From: Agromyces sp. SYSU T00194
GTDB taxonomy: Bacteria > Actinomycetota > Actinomycetes > Actinomycetales > Microbacteriaceae
Length of the DNA: 64,000 bases
Direction: 5' to 3'
Assembly (NCBI RefSeq): GCF_040496035.1
Contig: NZ_JBEPJZ010000001.1
Location: 806,001-870,000, forward strand
This document shows positions 42,105-50,023 of the stretch, piece after piece. A program made the translations under genes and the position numbers. A model generated the notes under the pieces. It was given only the letters and a program-made list of their open reading frames with translations, did not search any database and was not told the origin of the DNA. Within the stretch, counting starts at the first letter, position 1. Each line of letters opens with the position of its first letter.

Positions 42105-42578
42105 TCATCCACAGCTGCCGGTCTGCTCGTACGCATCGATCGCCGCGACCTTCTGCGCGGAGGCGGATGTCGCGTCGAACGTGTAGCCGAGCCACTCCCG
42201 TGCGAGTCGACGAGCGAGCTCGATGCCGACGACGCGCTGGCCGAACGTGAGCACCTGGGCGTTGTTGCTCAGCACGCTGCGCTCGACGCTGAAGCTGTCG
42301 TGCGCGGTCACGGCGCGGATGCCGCTGACCTTGTTCGCCGCGATGGCGACCCCGAGACCCGTGCCGCAGACGAGCAGGGCGCGGTCGGCCTCGCCGTCGC
42401 GGATGCGCTCCGCGGCCGCGACGGCGACCTTCGGGTACGGCGTGTGACCGTCCGCATCCACCCCGACATCGACCACGGATGCGACACGCGGGTCCGCCTC
42501 GAGGTCGGCCTTCAGTCGCTCCTTGTACTCGAATCCGGCATCGTCGCAGCCGACGACGATGCGCCACTTCTCCGTCAT
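42105..42578 (-). CDS. RpiB/LacAB-family sugar-phosphate isomerase
   Basis: 157 residues. It starts with [20 protein letters not shown], carries the catalytic Cys in [17 protein letters not shown], and then [26 protein letters not shown]. In this operon it more likely interconverts D-erythrulose 4-phosphate and D-erythrose 4-phosphate than ribose 5-phosphate and ribulose 5-phosphate; that is inference from gene context and the known Mycobacterium tetritol pathway. The ATG follows GAGAGGAAC, 22 nt after the kinase stop. Confidence 0.88.
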   Translation of the reverse strand: MTEKWRIVVGCDDAGFEYKERLKADLEADPRVASVVDVGVDADGHTPYPKVAVAAAERIRDGEADRALLVCGTGLGVAIAANKVSGIRAVTAHDSFSVERSVLSNNAQVLTFGQRVVGIELARRLAREWLGYTFDATSASAQKVAAIDAYEQTGSCG

Positions 42579-42600
42579 GGGTGTTCCTCTCGATCTGGGC

Positions 42601-44328
42601 TCAGTGCGTGGAGAGCGTCTCGGCGACCGCGGTCACCGCGAGGGCGAGCGAGATCGCCCCGGGGTCCGGGGTGCCGAGGCTCTTCTCCATGTGCGGGCGG
42701 GCGCGCCCCATGCGGGGCAGCAGGTCGGCGGTGGCGCGAGCCGACTCGGTCGCGACGTCGGCGGCCGACCGCCAGGCCGATGCGAGGCCCGCCCCGCCGC
42801 CCGCCCGTTCGGCGAGCGCTCGCGCGAACGGCACGAGGGCGTCGACGAGCGTCTTGTCTCCGACCTCGGCCTTGCCGAAGTCCTGCACGGCGGCGCGGGC
42901 GGCCTCGACGCCGGCCGCGACGGTCGCACCGTCGGGCGCCTGGTCGTCGCCGATGGTGGTGCCCACGGCACGGAGGCCCGCACCCCACAGCGCGCCGGAG
43001 GTGCCACCTGCCTTGTCGGCCCAGGCGTCGCCCGCGGCGATCAGCACGGAACCCGCACCGGCACCGCGCTCCGACGCGAGTCGGGCGGCCGCGTCGGCGG
43101 CGCGCGCACCGCGCTGCATGCCGATGCCGTGATCGCCGTCTCCCGCGATCGCGTCGAGCCGACCCAGTTCGTCCGCCTCGCGATCGATCACCGCGCGGAT
43201 CGCCCCGATGGCGGCGGCGACGCGTGCGCCCGCCTCGACGGACTCCGCGGAGGCCGGCGGGAGCTCGCCGGAGAGGGACTCGTCGTCCTCCTGGGCGACG
43301 ACCTCGCCGTCGGCGTCATCGTCGACGCGCCCCTTCCGGTAGGCGGGGGTGTACGTCGGCGAGGTCCAGGCGGCCTCGAGGTCGGCGTCGAGCCACATCA
43401 GCGTGAGGGAGATCCCGGCCATCTCGAAGCTCGTCGCGTACTCGCCGACCTCGGGCTCGACGACGACCATGCCGTGCGACTCGAGCAGGCGCTGGGTCGC
43501 GCCGAACACCACGAACAGCTCCTCCGACTTCACCGACCCGAGGCCGTTGACGATGACCGCGACGCGTGCGCCCTCGCGTTCGACGCCGTCGGGCACCTCG
43601 TCGAGCAGCGCGTCGACGAGCAGCCGCGCGAGCTCGTCGGCCGTCGCAAGCGGCCGGAGCTCGAGGCCCGGCTCGCCGTGGATCCCCATGCCCACGGCCA
43701 TCTGGCCGTCGGGAACGGTGAACAACGGTGCATCCGCTCCCGGGAGGGTGCACCCGGAGAAGGCCACGCCGATGGAGCGGGTGCGCGCGTTGGCGCGTTC
43801 GGCGACGTCGGCCACCCAGTCGAGGGCGAGCCCCCGCGCGGCCGCCCAGCCCGCGACGCGGAAGACGGCCAGGTCGCCGGCGATGCCGCGACGCCGGTGC
43901 GCCTCGCTCGCCGGGGCGCTGCAGATGTCGTCGGTCACCCGCACCGTACGGCAGGGGATGCCCTCATCGATGAGGCGCTGCTGCGCGAGATCGAAGTTCA
44001 GCACGTCCCCGGCGTAGTTGCCGTACGACAGCAGGACGCCGGCATCGGTCGCCACCGATCGCGCCACGGAATAGATCTGCTGGCTGCTGGGCGAGGCGAA
44101 CACGTTGCCCATGGCGGCGGCGTGGGCGAGGCCCGGGCCGACGAGGCCCGCGAACGCCGGGTAGTGGCCCGATCCGCCGCCGATCACCACGGCGACCTGT
44201 CCCGCAGGGGTCGCGGTGCGCCGCGCGACGCCACCGCTCACCCGGCGGACGAGCGAGCGATGTGCGGCGACGAAGCCGTCTGCGGATTCGTCGGCGAAGT
44301 CTTCGGGAGAGTTGAGGACGTAGCTCAT
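42601..44328 (-). CDS. Dihydroxyacetone-kinase-type DhaK-DhaL fusion
   Basis: 575 residues. The DhaK domain (1-~335) has [10 protein letters not shown] with His55 and the substrate-bonding His217 in GMGIHGEPG. An acidic linker (~336-365) joins a DhaL ATP-binding domain with [12 protein letters not shown] and [12 protein letters not shown]. It is an ATP-dependent ketose kinase. The neighbouring isomerases point to an erythrulose kinase rather than a glycerone kinase. It lies downstream of the binding-protein gene, separated from it by a strong hairpin. Confidence 0.92.
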   Translation of the reverse strand: MSYVLNSPEDFADESADGFVAAHRSLVRRVSGGVARRTATPAGQVAVVIGGGSGHYPAFAGLVGPGLAHAAAMGNVFASPSSQQIYSVARSVATDAGVLLSYGNYAGDVLNFDLAQQRLIDEGIPCRTVRVTDDICSAPASEAHRRRGIAGDLAVFRVAGWAAARGLALDWVADVAERANARTRSIGVAFSGCTLPGADAPLFTVPDGQMAVGMGIHGEPGLELRPLATADELARLLVDALLDEVPDGVEREGARVAVIVNGLGSVKSEELFVVFGATQRLLESHGMVVVEPEVGEYATSFEMAGISLTLMWLDADLEAAWTSPTYTPAYRKGRVDDDADGEVVAQEDDESLSGELPPASAESVEAGARVAAAIGAIRAVIDREADELGRLDAIAGDGDHGIGMQRGARAADAAARLASERGAGAGSVLIAAGDAWADKAGGTSGALWGAGLRAVGTTIGDDQAPDGATVAAGVEAARAAVQDFGKAEVGDKTLVDALVPFARALAERAGGGAGLASAWRSAADVATESARATADLLPRMGRARPHMEKSLGTPDPGAISLALAVTAVAETLSTH

Positions 44329-44348
44329 GATGTCTTTCGTTGATGGGT

Positions 44349-44382
44349 GCGAGGGCGGATGCAGGCGGGCATCCGCCCTCGC
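44349..44382 (-). terminator. Intra-operon hairpin between binding protein and kinase genes
   Basis: GCGAGGGCGGATGC (44349-44362) and GCATCCGCCCTCGC (44369-44382) form a perfect 14-bp stem with a 6-nt loop. It sits in the gap after the binding-protein stop and before the kinase. There is no T-tract; it may partly terminate or protect the upstream mRNA so that the binding protein is made in excess. Confidence 0.65.
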
Positions 44383-44418
44383 TGGCCGCGCGGGAGCGCG
44401 CGACCGGTCGTGACCGGC

Positions 44419-45402
44419 TCAGCCGGAGTAGGTGAACGGACCCGTCATGCCGTCGACGTTGTCGACCGTGATGAGGATGCAGTCGAACGACTGCTTCTCG
44501 GTCTCGGGCGCCTCACCCGTGCGGATGTACTCGTCGGCGAGCTGCACGGCCTCCGCCGAGAACACGGCGACCGGCTGCAGCACGGTGTAGGCGAGCTCGC
44601 CCGCCTTGACCGCGTCGACCGCGTCGGGGGAGCCGTCGAAGCCGCCCACGATCACGCCGTCGAGCTGGCCGGCCTCCTTCAGCGCGGCGATGGCGCCGAG
44701 TGCCATCTCGTCGTTGCCCGAGATGACGCCGTTGATGTCGGAGTTGGCCTGCATCAGGGCCTGCATCTTGTTGCGACCCTCGGTGCGGTCCCAGTTGGCG
44801 ACCTCTTCGCCGACCTCGACGAGCTCGGGGTACTGCGAGATGACGGTCGAGAACCCGTTCGAGCGGGTCTGCGCGTTGTTGTCGGAGGGGGCGCCGAACA
44901 GCTCGACGTAGTTGCCCGCCTCGCCCATCTGCGCGACCCACTCCTGCGCGCCGATGGCCGCGCCCTGCGAGTTGTTCGACACGAGCTGCGCGAGCGCGAT
45001 GCCGGACTCGTTGATCTCCGCGTTGACGAGGAACACCGGGATGCCGGCATCGGTCGCCTTCTGCACGGCGGCGACGGAGCCGTCGGCGTTGGCGGGATCG
45101 AGGATGATCGCCACCGACTGGTTGGAGATCGCGGTGTCGATCAGGGAGTTCTCGGTGTTCGTGTCGCCGTTGTGGGCGCCGACCGTGGCCTCGTAGCCGA
45201 GCTCCTCCGCGGTGGCCTGGGCGACGTCGCCCTCCGTCTTCCAGTAGGGGTTGGCGGGGTCGTTCACGATGATCGTGATGAGACCGCCCGCGTCGCCCTC
45301 GGCCGCGCCCGACGTGTCGGTCGACTCTCCGGTGGAGCAGGCGCTCACACCCACTGCGAGTGCGCCCGCAGCGAGGGCGGCGATGACCTTCTTGCGAAAC
45401 AT
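44419..45402 (-). CDS. Sugar/polyol ABC transporter substrate-binding lipoprotein (RbsB-like)
   Basis: 327 residues. A signal peptide (MFRKKVIAALAAGALAVG) ends in lipobox VSAC with Cys22. The mature part is a periplasmic-binding-protein type 1 (ribose-type) fold: IIVNDPANPYWKTEGD, AIILDPANADGS, GVISGNDEMALGAIAAL and GGFDGSPDAVDAV. It would capture a small polyol or sugar for the adjacent permease and ATPase. Context suggests a tetritol (threitol or erythritol) ligand, but this is not provable from sequence. Confidence 0.92.
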   Translation of the reverse strand: MFRKKVIAALAAGALAVGVSACSTGESTDTSGAAEGDAGGLITIIVNDPANPYWKTEGDVAQATAEELGYEATVGAHNGDTNTENSLIDTAISNQSVAIILDPANADGSVAAVQKATDAGIPVFLVNAEINESGIALAQLVSNNSQGAAIGAQEWVAQMGEAGNYVELFGAPSDNNAQTRSNGFSTVISQYPELVEVGEEVANWDRTEGRNKMQALMQANSDINGVISGNDEMALGAIAALKEAGQLDGVIVGGFDGSPDAVDAVKAGELAYTVLQPVAVFSAEAVQLADEYIRTGEAPETEKQSFDCILITVDNVDGMTGPFTYSG

Positions 45403-45422
45403 GGATCGTCCTTTCTTGGTGA

Positions 45423-45444
45423 CCCGGCAGCGCTCACTGCCGGG
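45423..45444 (-). other. Hairpin between permease and binding-protein genes
   Basis: CCCGGCAG (45423-45430) and CTGCCGGG (45437-45444) form a perfect 8-bp stem with a 6-nt loop, 21 nt upstream of the binding-protein ATG. It is probably an mRNA-processing or stabilising structure; the GAAAGGA ribosome-binding site lies outside it. Confidence 0.5.
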
Positions 45445-45452
45445 ATGGTGCA

Positions 45453-46580
45453 TCAGGAGCTGCGGCCGGCCGAGACCGGCTGCGGCGCTCCTGACGATGG
45501 GGGCGCCGCGGGTCCCGCCGACGGCGGGGGCGGCGTGGGCGCCGCGGGGCGACGCCGGCGGCCGTACTGGAGGGTGTTCAGCAGCACCGCGACCACGATC
45601 ACCGCGCCCATGAACACCATCTGCCAGTAGGCGGAGACCCCGACGATCACGAGACCGTCGGCCAGGAACCCGATGACGAAGGCGCCGAGCAGGGTGCCCC
45701 GGATGTTTCCGCGGCCTCCCGAGAGCGCGGCACCGCCGATGACCACGGCGGCGATCGCCGTGAGCTCGTACGTGTTGCCCGCGGTGGGGCTGGCGCTGGT
45801 CAGCGTCGAGGCGAGGATGAGTCCCGCGATCGCCGCGCACATGCCGGAGATGACGTAGACCGAGACCTTCACGCGACGGACCGGCACGCCGGAGAGCTCG
45901 GCGGCGCGCTCGTTGCCGCCCGACGCGTACAGCCAGCGACCGAAGCGCGTGCGTCCGAGCACGTAGCCCAGCACGAGGGCCACGATGCCCATGATGATCA
46001 CGCCGATCGGGATGCCGAGGACCCGGTTGAAGCCGAGCCACTCGAACCCGGCGTTGCCGAGCGCCGGATCGCCGTCGAGGTCGTTGATCGTCAGGCCGTT
46101 GGTCATGAGCAGGGCCAGGCCGCGCACGACGTAGAGCATTCCGAGCGTCGCGACGAAGGGCGCGACGTTGAAGCGGGCAACGAGGATGCCGTTGACCAGC
46201 CCGACCAGCGCGCCGACCCCCACCGAGAGGATCACGACCACCGGGACGCTCGGGAACAGGATCACGCCGAAGATGTTGATCGGCACGCCCTGCAGCAGGA
46301 ACCCGCCGATGACGGCGGAGAAGCCGAGGGTCGAGCCGACCGAGAGGTCGATGCCCCCGTTCAGGATCACCATCAGCATCCCCATGCCGAGCAGTGCGTA
46401 GATGGCGACGTGCGACGCCATGATCAGCAGGTTCTCGACCGTGAGGTAGTTGGGTGAGAGGAGGGAGAACACCACGATGATGAGGATGAGCGCGAGGAAC
46501 GCGCGCCCCTCGAGCAGCAGCTTCGCCAGCGAGAACTCCCTGCGCTTGGCGAGAATGGTGGATGTCGTCGTCGTCGTCAT
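45453..46580 (-). CDS. Sugar ABC transporter permease (RbsC-like)
   Basis: 375 residues with eight to ten transmembrane helices. Family motifs include NLLIMASHVAIYALLGMGMLMVILNGGIDLSVGS and GARTRFGRWLYASGGNERAAELSGVPV-type loops (here LGRTRFGRWLYASGGNE). ALSGGRGNIRGTLLGAFVIGFLADGL is near the end. The C-terminal ~35 residues are a Pro/Ala/Ser-rich tail absent from E. coli RbsC. It pairs with the ATPase gene immediately upstream. Confidence 0.93.
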   Translation of the reverse strand: MTTTTTSTILAKRREFSLAKLLLEGRAFLALILIIVVFSLLSPNYLTVENLLIMASHVAIYALLGMGMLMVILNGGIDLSVGSTLGFSAVIGGFLLQGVPINIFGVILFPSVPVVVILSVGVGALVGLVNGILVARFNVAPFVATLGMLYVVRGLALLMTNGLTINDLDGDPALGNAGFEWLGFNRVLGIPIGVIIMGIVALVLGYVLGRTRFGRWLYASGGNERAAELSGVPVRRVKVSVYVISGMCAAIAGLILASTLTSASPTAGNTYELTAIAAVVIGGAALSGGRGNIRGTLLGAFVIGFLADGLVIVGVSAYWQMVFMGAVIVVAVLLNTLQYGRRRRPAAPTPPPPSAGPAAPPSSGAPQPVSAGRSS

Positions 46581-46602
46581 TGTCCGATCCGTTCTGGACT
46601 CT

Positions 46603-48132
46603 CTATGCGGCCACGGACTCGCCGGAGGCGGCCATGATCATGTCTTTCGTGGCGTCGGGACCGAACTCCGCCGAGATCCGGCCACGACGCATCACGATGA
46701 TCCGGTGGGCGATGCTGAGGCACTCGCCCACCTCTGAGGTGGAGTAGATGACCGCGAGGCCATCCTTGGCGCGCTCGGCGAGGAGGCGGAACACCTCGCC
46801 CTTCGCGCCCACGTCGATGCCGCGACTCGGCTCGTCGAGGAGCATCACGCGCGGCTCGGTGGCGATGATCTTGCCGATCACGACCTTCTGCTGGTTGCCG
46901 CCCGACAGTGCGCCGATCGACTGGTCCGGCCCGGAGGTCTTCACGGTCACCGTCTGGATGAGCTCGCGCGCCCGCTCCTTCTCGCGCCGGCGCGACAGTG
47001 CGCCGCGCGAGATGCTCCGCGTGAGGCTCGCCAGGGTGAGGTTCGTGCCGACGTCGAAGGTCTGCACCAGGCCGTCGCGCTGGCGGTCCTCGGGGACGAG
47101 CCCGACCCCGGCATCGATGCGCTCGGCGATCGACAGGGGCGCCAGTGACGCGCCGTCCAGGAGCACCTCGCCCTCGGCGACCGCCTCCTTGCCGGCGATC
47201 GCCTCGAGCAGCTCGGTGCGGCCGGCCCCCATGAGGCCGTAGATGCAGACGATCTCACCCCTGCGCACGTTCAGGTCCAGCCGGTTCACGATGGCCCGTT
47301 CGGGGTTCTCCACGTCGACGACGGTGAGGCCCTTGACCTGCAGGATCTCCTCCCCGAACTCGTAGCCCGTCGGAGGCGAGCCGAGGTCGAAGTTCTCGCC
47401 GACCATGTTCCGCACGATCCACTCGAGGTCGATGTTCGCGCGCTCGTCGCGCGCCGTCATCGTCCCGTCGCGGAGCACGACCGCGTGGTCCGTGACCTCG
47501 AGCGCCTCCTCGAGGTGATGCGAGATGTAGACGATCGCCACGCCGCGTGCCAGCAGGTCGCGGATGATGCCGAAGAGCACCTGGACCTCCGCGGCCGCGA
47601 GGGCCGACGTCGGCTCGTCCATGATCAGGATCCGCGAGTTGACCGACAGCGCGCGGGCGATCTCCACGATCTGCTGCTGCCCCACCCGGAGGTCGTGCAC
47701 CAGCGCGTCGGGCGGGATGGGCAGCTGCATCTCGTCGAGGAGCGCCTCCGTCTGCCGGGTCTCCTCGGCGTAGTCGACGCCGAACGGCCCGTGGATCTCC
47801 CGACCCATGAAGATGTTGTCGCGCACCGAGAGGTTCGGTGCGAGGCTCAGCTCCTGGTGGATGATCGAGATGCCCCGGTCGCGCGCGTCGTTGGTCGAGG
47901 CGAAGTGCACCGGCTCGCCGTCGAGGATGATCTGACCCGACGTCGGCTGCTCCACCCCGGAGAGGATCTTCATGAGCGTGGACTTGCCCGCACCGTTCTC
48001 CCCGAAGAGCGTGGTGACGGTTCCCCGCCGGATCTCGAAGTTCACGCCCTTGAGCGCACGCGTTCCGCCGTAGGTCTTGACGATGTTGCGCGCTTCGAGC
48101 ACGACGTCGTCGAAAGCGGCATCCGAAGTCAT
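46603..48132 (-). CDS. Sugar ABC transporter ATP-binding protein (RbsA-like, two NBDs)
   Basis: 509 residues with tandem nucleotide-binding domains. NBD1 has Walker A GENGAGKST, signature LRVGQQQ and Walker B ILIMDEPTSAL. NBD2 has the degenerate GLMGAGRTE loop usual in this family, an intact LSGGNQQK signature and LLDEPSRGIDVGAK. It energises uptake through the RbsC-like permease. The ATG overlaps the DUF2291 stop (ATGA), so the two are translationally coupled. Confidence 0.94.
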   Translation of the reverse strand: MTSDAAFDDVVLEARNIVKTYGGTRALKGVNFEIRRGTVTTLFGENGAGKSTLMKILSGVEQPTSGQIILDGEPVHFASTNDARDRGISIIHQELSLAPNLSVRDNIFMGREIHGPFGVDYAEETRQTEALLDEMQLPIPPDALVHDLRVGQQQIVEIARALSVNSRILIMDEPTSALAAAEVQVLFGIIRDLLARGVAIVYISHHLEEALEVTDHAVVLRDGTMTARDERANIDLEWIVRNMVGENFDLGSPPTGYEFGEEILQVKGLTVVDVENPERAIVNRLDLNVRRGEIVCIYGLMGAGRTELLEAIAGKEAVAEGEVLLDGASLAPLSIAERIDAGVGLVPEDRQRDGLVQTFDVGTNLTLASLTRSISRGALSRRREKERARELIQTVTVKTSGPDQSIGALSGGNQQKVVIGKIIATEPRVMLLDEPSRGIDVGAKGEVFRLLAERAKDGLAVIYSTSEVGECLSIAHRIIVMRRGRISAEFGPDATKDMIMAASGESVAA

Positions 48133-48788
48133 GAGACCGACACCTCCACCGGGGTGACCAGCCAGGACGCCGGGTTGATGAGCGTGAACGCACCGGTGAC
48201 CGTGATCGTCTGGCCGGTCAGGGCCGACGCGTCGATGTCGGCGAGCACGCTGGCCTTCATCTCCTCGTTCAGCGCGGAGCCGGCGTTCTGGTAGTCGATC
48301 TGGTTCGTGAACTGCCCGAACGTGATCTCCCCGGTGGCGTCGCGCAGCTCGGTGCCGTTGATGGCCGGGCCGGTCTGCACGCGGATGAGGAGGTCGTCCG
48401 GCACGCCCTCGACGTCGACCGCGTAGATGCCCGACTGCCCCTCGCCGACGACGCCGGTGAACGTGACGCTGTACACCGGCCCGCCCGAGCTCTGCACCGC
48501 GTACTCGGCGGCAGCAGCCTCCGGGTCGGCGGCGATCGCCTCGGCGAGCACCTGGGCGTCGACGGCCTGGGCGACGACGTCGGACTGGACGGTGGGGAAC
48601 GTGTCGGCCCCGAAGGTCGCCGCGTCGAACTCGACCGCTCCCTGGGCCAGCGGGTCGTCCGCGGCCACGACACGGGTTCCGAGCACGATGCCCAACAGGA
48701 GCACGGCGCCCACGGCGATCCAGATCCACAGCGCCCGTCGCGACGAGCTGCCGCGGGTGCCCGCGGTCTGATCCGTCGCCGCACTCAC
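48129..48788 (-). CDS. DUF2291 family protein
   Basis: 219 residues. One N-terminal transmembrane helix (ALWIWIAVGAVLLLGIVLGTRVV) is followed by an extracytoplasmic domain with repeated Asp/Ala/Val segments and the family-like FGQFTNQIDYQNAGSALNEEMK. DUF2291 proteins are nearly always encoded within sugar ABC operons and may assist the binding protein; the biochemical role is unknown. The GTG start overlaps the dehydrogenase stop (GTGA). Confidence 0.85.
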   Translation of the reverse strand: MSAATDQTAGTRGSSSRRALWIWIAVGAVLLLGIVLGTRVVAADDPLAQGAVEFDAATFGADTFPTVQSDVVAQAVDAQVLAEAIAADPEAAAAEYAVQSSGGPVYSVTFTGVVGEGQSGIYAVDVEGVPDDLLIRVQTGPAINGTELRDATGEITFGQFTNQIDYQNAGSALNEEMKASVLADIDASALTGQTITVTGAFTLINPASWLVTPVEVSVS

Positions 48789-49816
48789 AGGAGCACCCGC
48801 GATGCCGTGTCGTTCGGACGGATCTGCAGCTTCCGCCCTTCGCCCTTGCGGAACATCTCGAGGGCCTGCTCGTAGTCGTCGAGGGTGAACGAGTGGCTGA
48901 TCATCGCCGTGGCGTTGATCGCCCCCGCCTCGAACAGCTCGACGGCGCGACCGAAGGAGTTCAGCACGGCCATCGTGCCGACGATCGAGATCTCGTCGCG
49001 GTAGACCCGGAAGGGCGAGAACTGCGCGGTCTTGTCGGCGGGCGCGACACCGAAGTCCTGGAAGTACCCGGCCGGCTTGACGCGCGTGAGGGCGTCCTCG
49101 ATCGCACGGATGTTGCCCGTGCAGTCGATCACGACGTCCCACTTCTCGCGGTCGGCATCGTCCGCCGAGGTGTACCGGAGTGCGATGCCGCACTCCTCGG
49201 CCGTCTTCAGCCGCTCGGCGTTCAGGTCGACGATGGTCACCGTCGCCGCACCCGCCTTCGTCGCGAGCTGCGCCATGAGCAGGCCCATGGTGCCGGCGCC
49301 GTAGACGAGCACGTGATCTCCGAGGCGACGGGGCAGCACGTCCCACCCGCGGATGGCGCAGGCCAGCGGCTCGATGAGCGCGGCTTCGTAGAGGTCGGTC
49401 TCGGGCTTGAGCTTGTAGACGTTGCCTGCCGGCGCGGTGAAGTACTCCTGGGATGCACCGTCGGAGGCGACGACGCCGAGGCCGTTCCAGAACCGGCAGA
49501 GGTTCTGGTGGCCGTTCAGGCAGAACTCGCACTCACCGCACGTGGTGCTGGGGTTCACCGCGACGTGATCGCCGACGGCGAAGTCGAAGACCCCGGAGTT
49601 CACGCCCTCGCCGAGCGCGACGATGGTGCCCGTCGCCTCATGGCCGGGGACGAGCGGGAACACGGTCCCCTCGAACTCGCCGTCGAAGACGTGGGTGTCC
49701 GTGCCGCAGATCCCCACAGCCGCCGTCTGGATGAGGATCTCTTTGTAGCCGGGCTCCGGACGATCCCGGTTCTCGAGGGCGAGTGCCCCCTCGTCTGTGA
49801 AGACTATTGCGCGCAT
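48785..49816 (-). CDS. Zinc-dependent polyol dehydrogenase (MDR family)
   Basis: 343 residues. The catalytic zinc site is GICGTDTHVFDG and GHEATG. The structural zinc loop has four Cys in CGECEFCLNGHQNLC. The Rossmann motif is VYGAGTMGLLMAQ, followed by VDLNAERL, indicating an NAD(H) preference. It is the first gene of the polyol operon and fits the dehydrogenase that turns a tetritol into erythrulose. The ATG at 49816 follows GGGAGC. It shares the intergenic operator with the divergent transketolase. Confidence 0.9.
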   Translation of the reverse strand: MRAIVFTDEGALALENRDRPEPGYKEILIQTAAVGICGTDTHVFDGEFEGTVFPLVPGHEATGTIVALGEGVNSGVFDFAVGDHVAVNPSTTCGECEFCLNGHQNLCRFWNGLGVVASDGASQEYFTAPAGNVYKLKPETDLYEAALIEPLACAIRGWDVLPRRLGDHVLVYGAGTMGLLMAQLATKAGAATVTIVDLNAERLKTAEECGIALRYTSADDADREKWDVVIDCTGNIRAIEDALTRVKPAGYFQDFGVAPADKTAQFSPFRVYRDEISIVGTMAVLNSFGRAVELFEAGAINATAMISHSFTLDDYEQALEMFRKGEGRKLQIRPNDTASRVLL

Positions 49817-49911
49817 CTGTGCTCCCGTACTCGTGGTCGCCGTCGACGCGGGTACGCTCCCGAGCCTCGGCGCTCTCTCCCCCTGCGACAGGGGCGGAGG
49901 GAATCCCTCCG

Positions 49912-49971
49912 TGTTATGTTGCTTGTGATCTTGACACGGATTCACGTGACAAGCAACATCGGTTTATAACA
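49912..49971. promoter_or_regulatory. Long divergent inverted repeat (likely DeoR operator)
   Basis: ATGTTGCTTGT (49916-49926) and ACAAGCAACAT (49949-49959) are perfect 11-bp arms with a 22-nt spacer. An outer pair, TGTTAT/ATAACA, lies at 49912-49917 and 49966-49971. A TTGACA hexamer is in the spacer (49931-49936). This is the only AT-rich stretch between the divergent dehydrogenase and transketolase operons. Confidence 0.65.
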
Positions 49972-50023
49972 TTTTGATGGAGGCACGCAGACGTGCCGAT
50001 CAGGGACGATCGAAGGAGATGCG

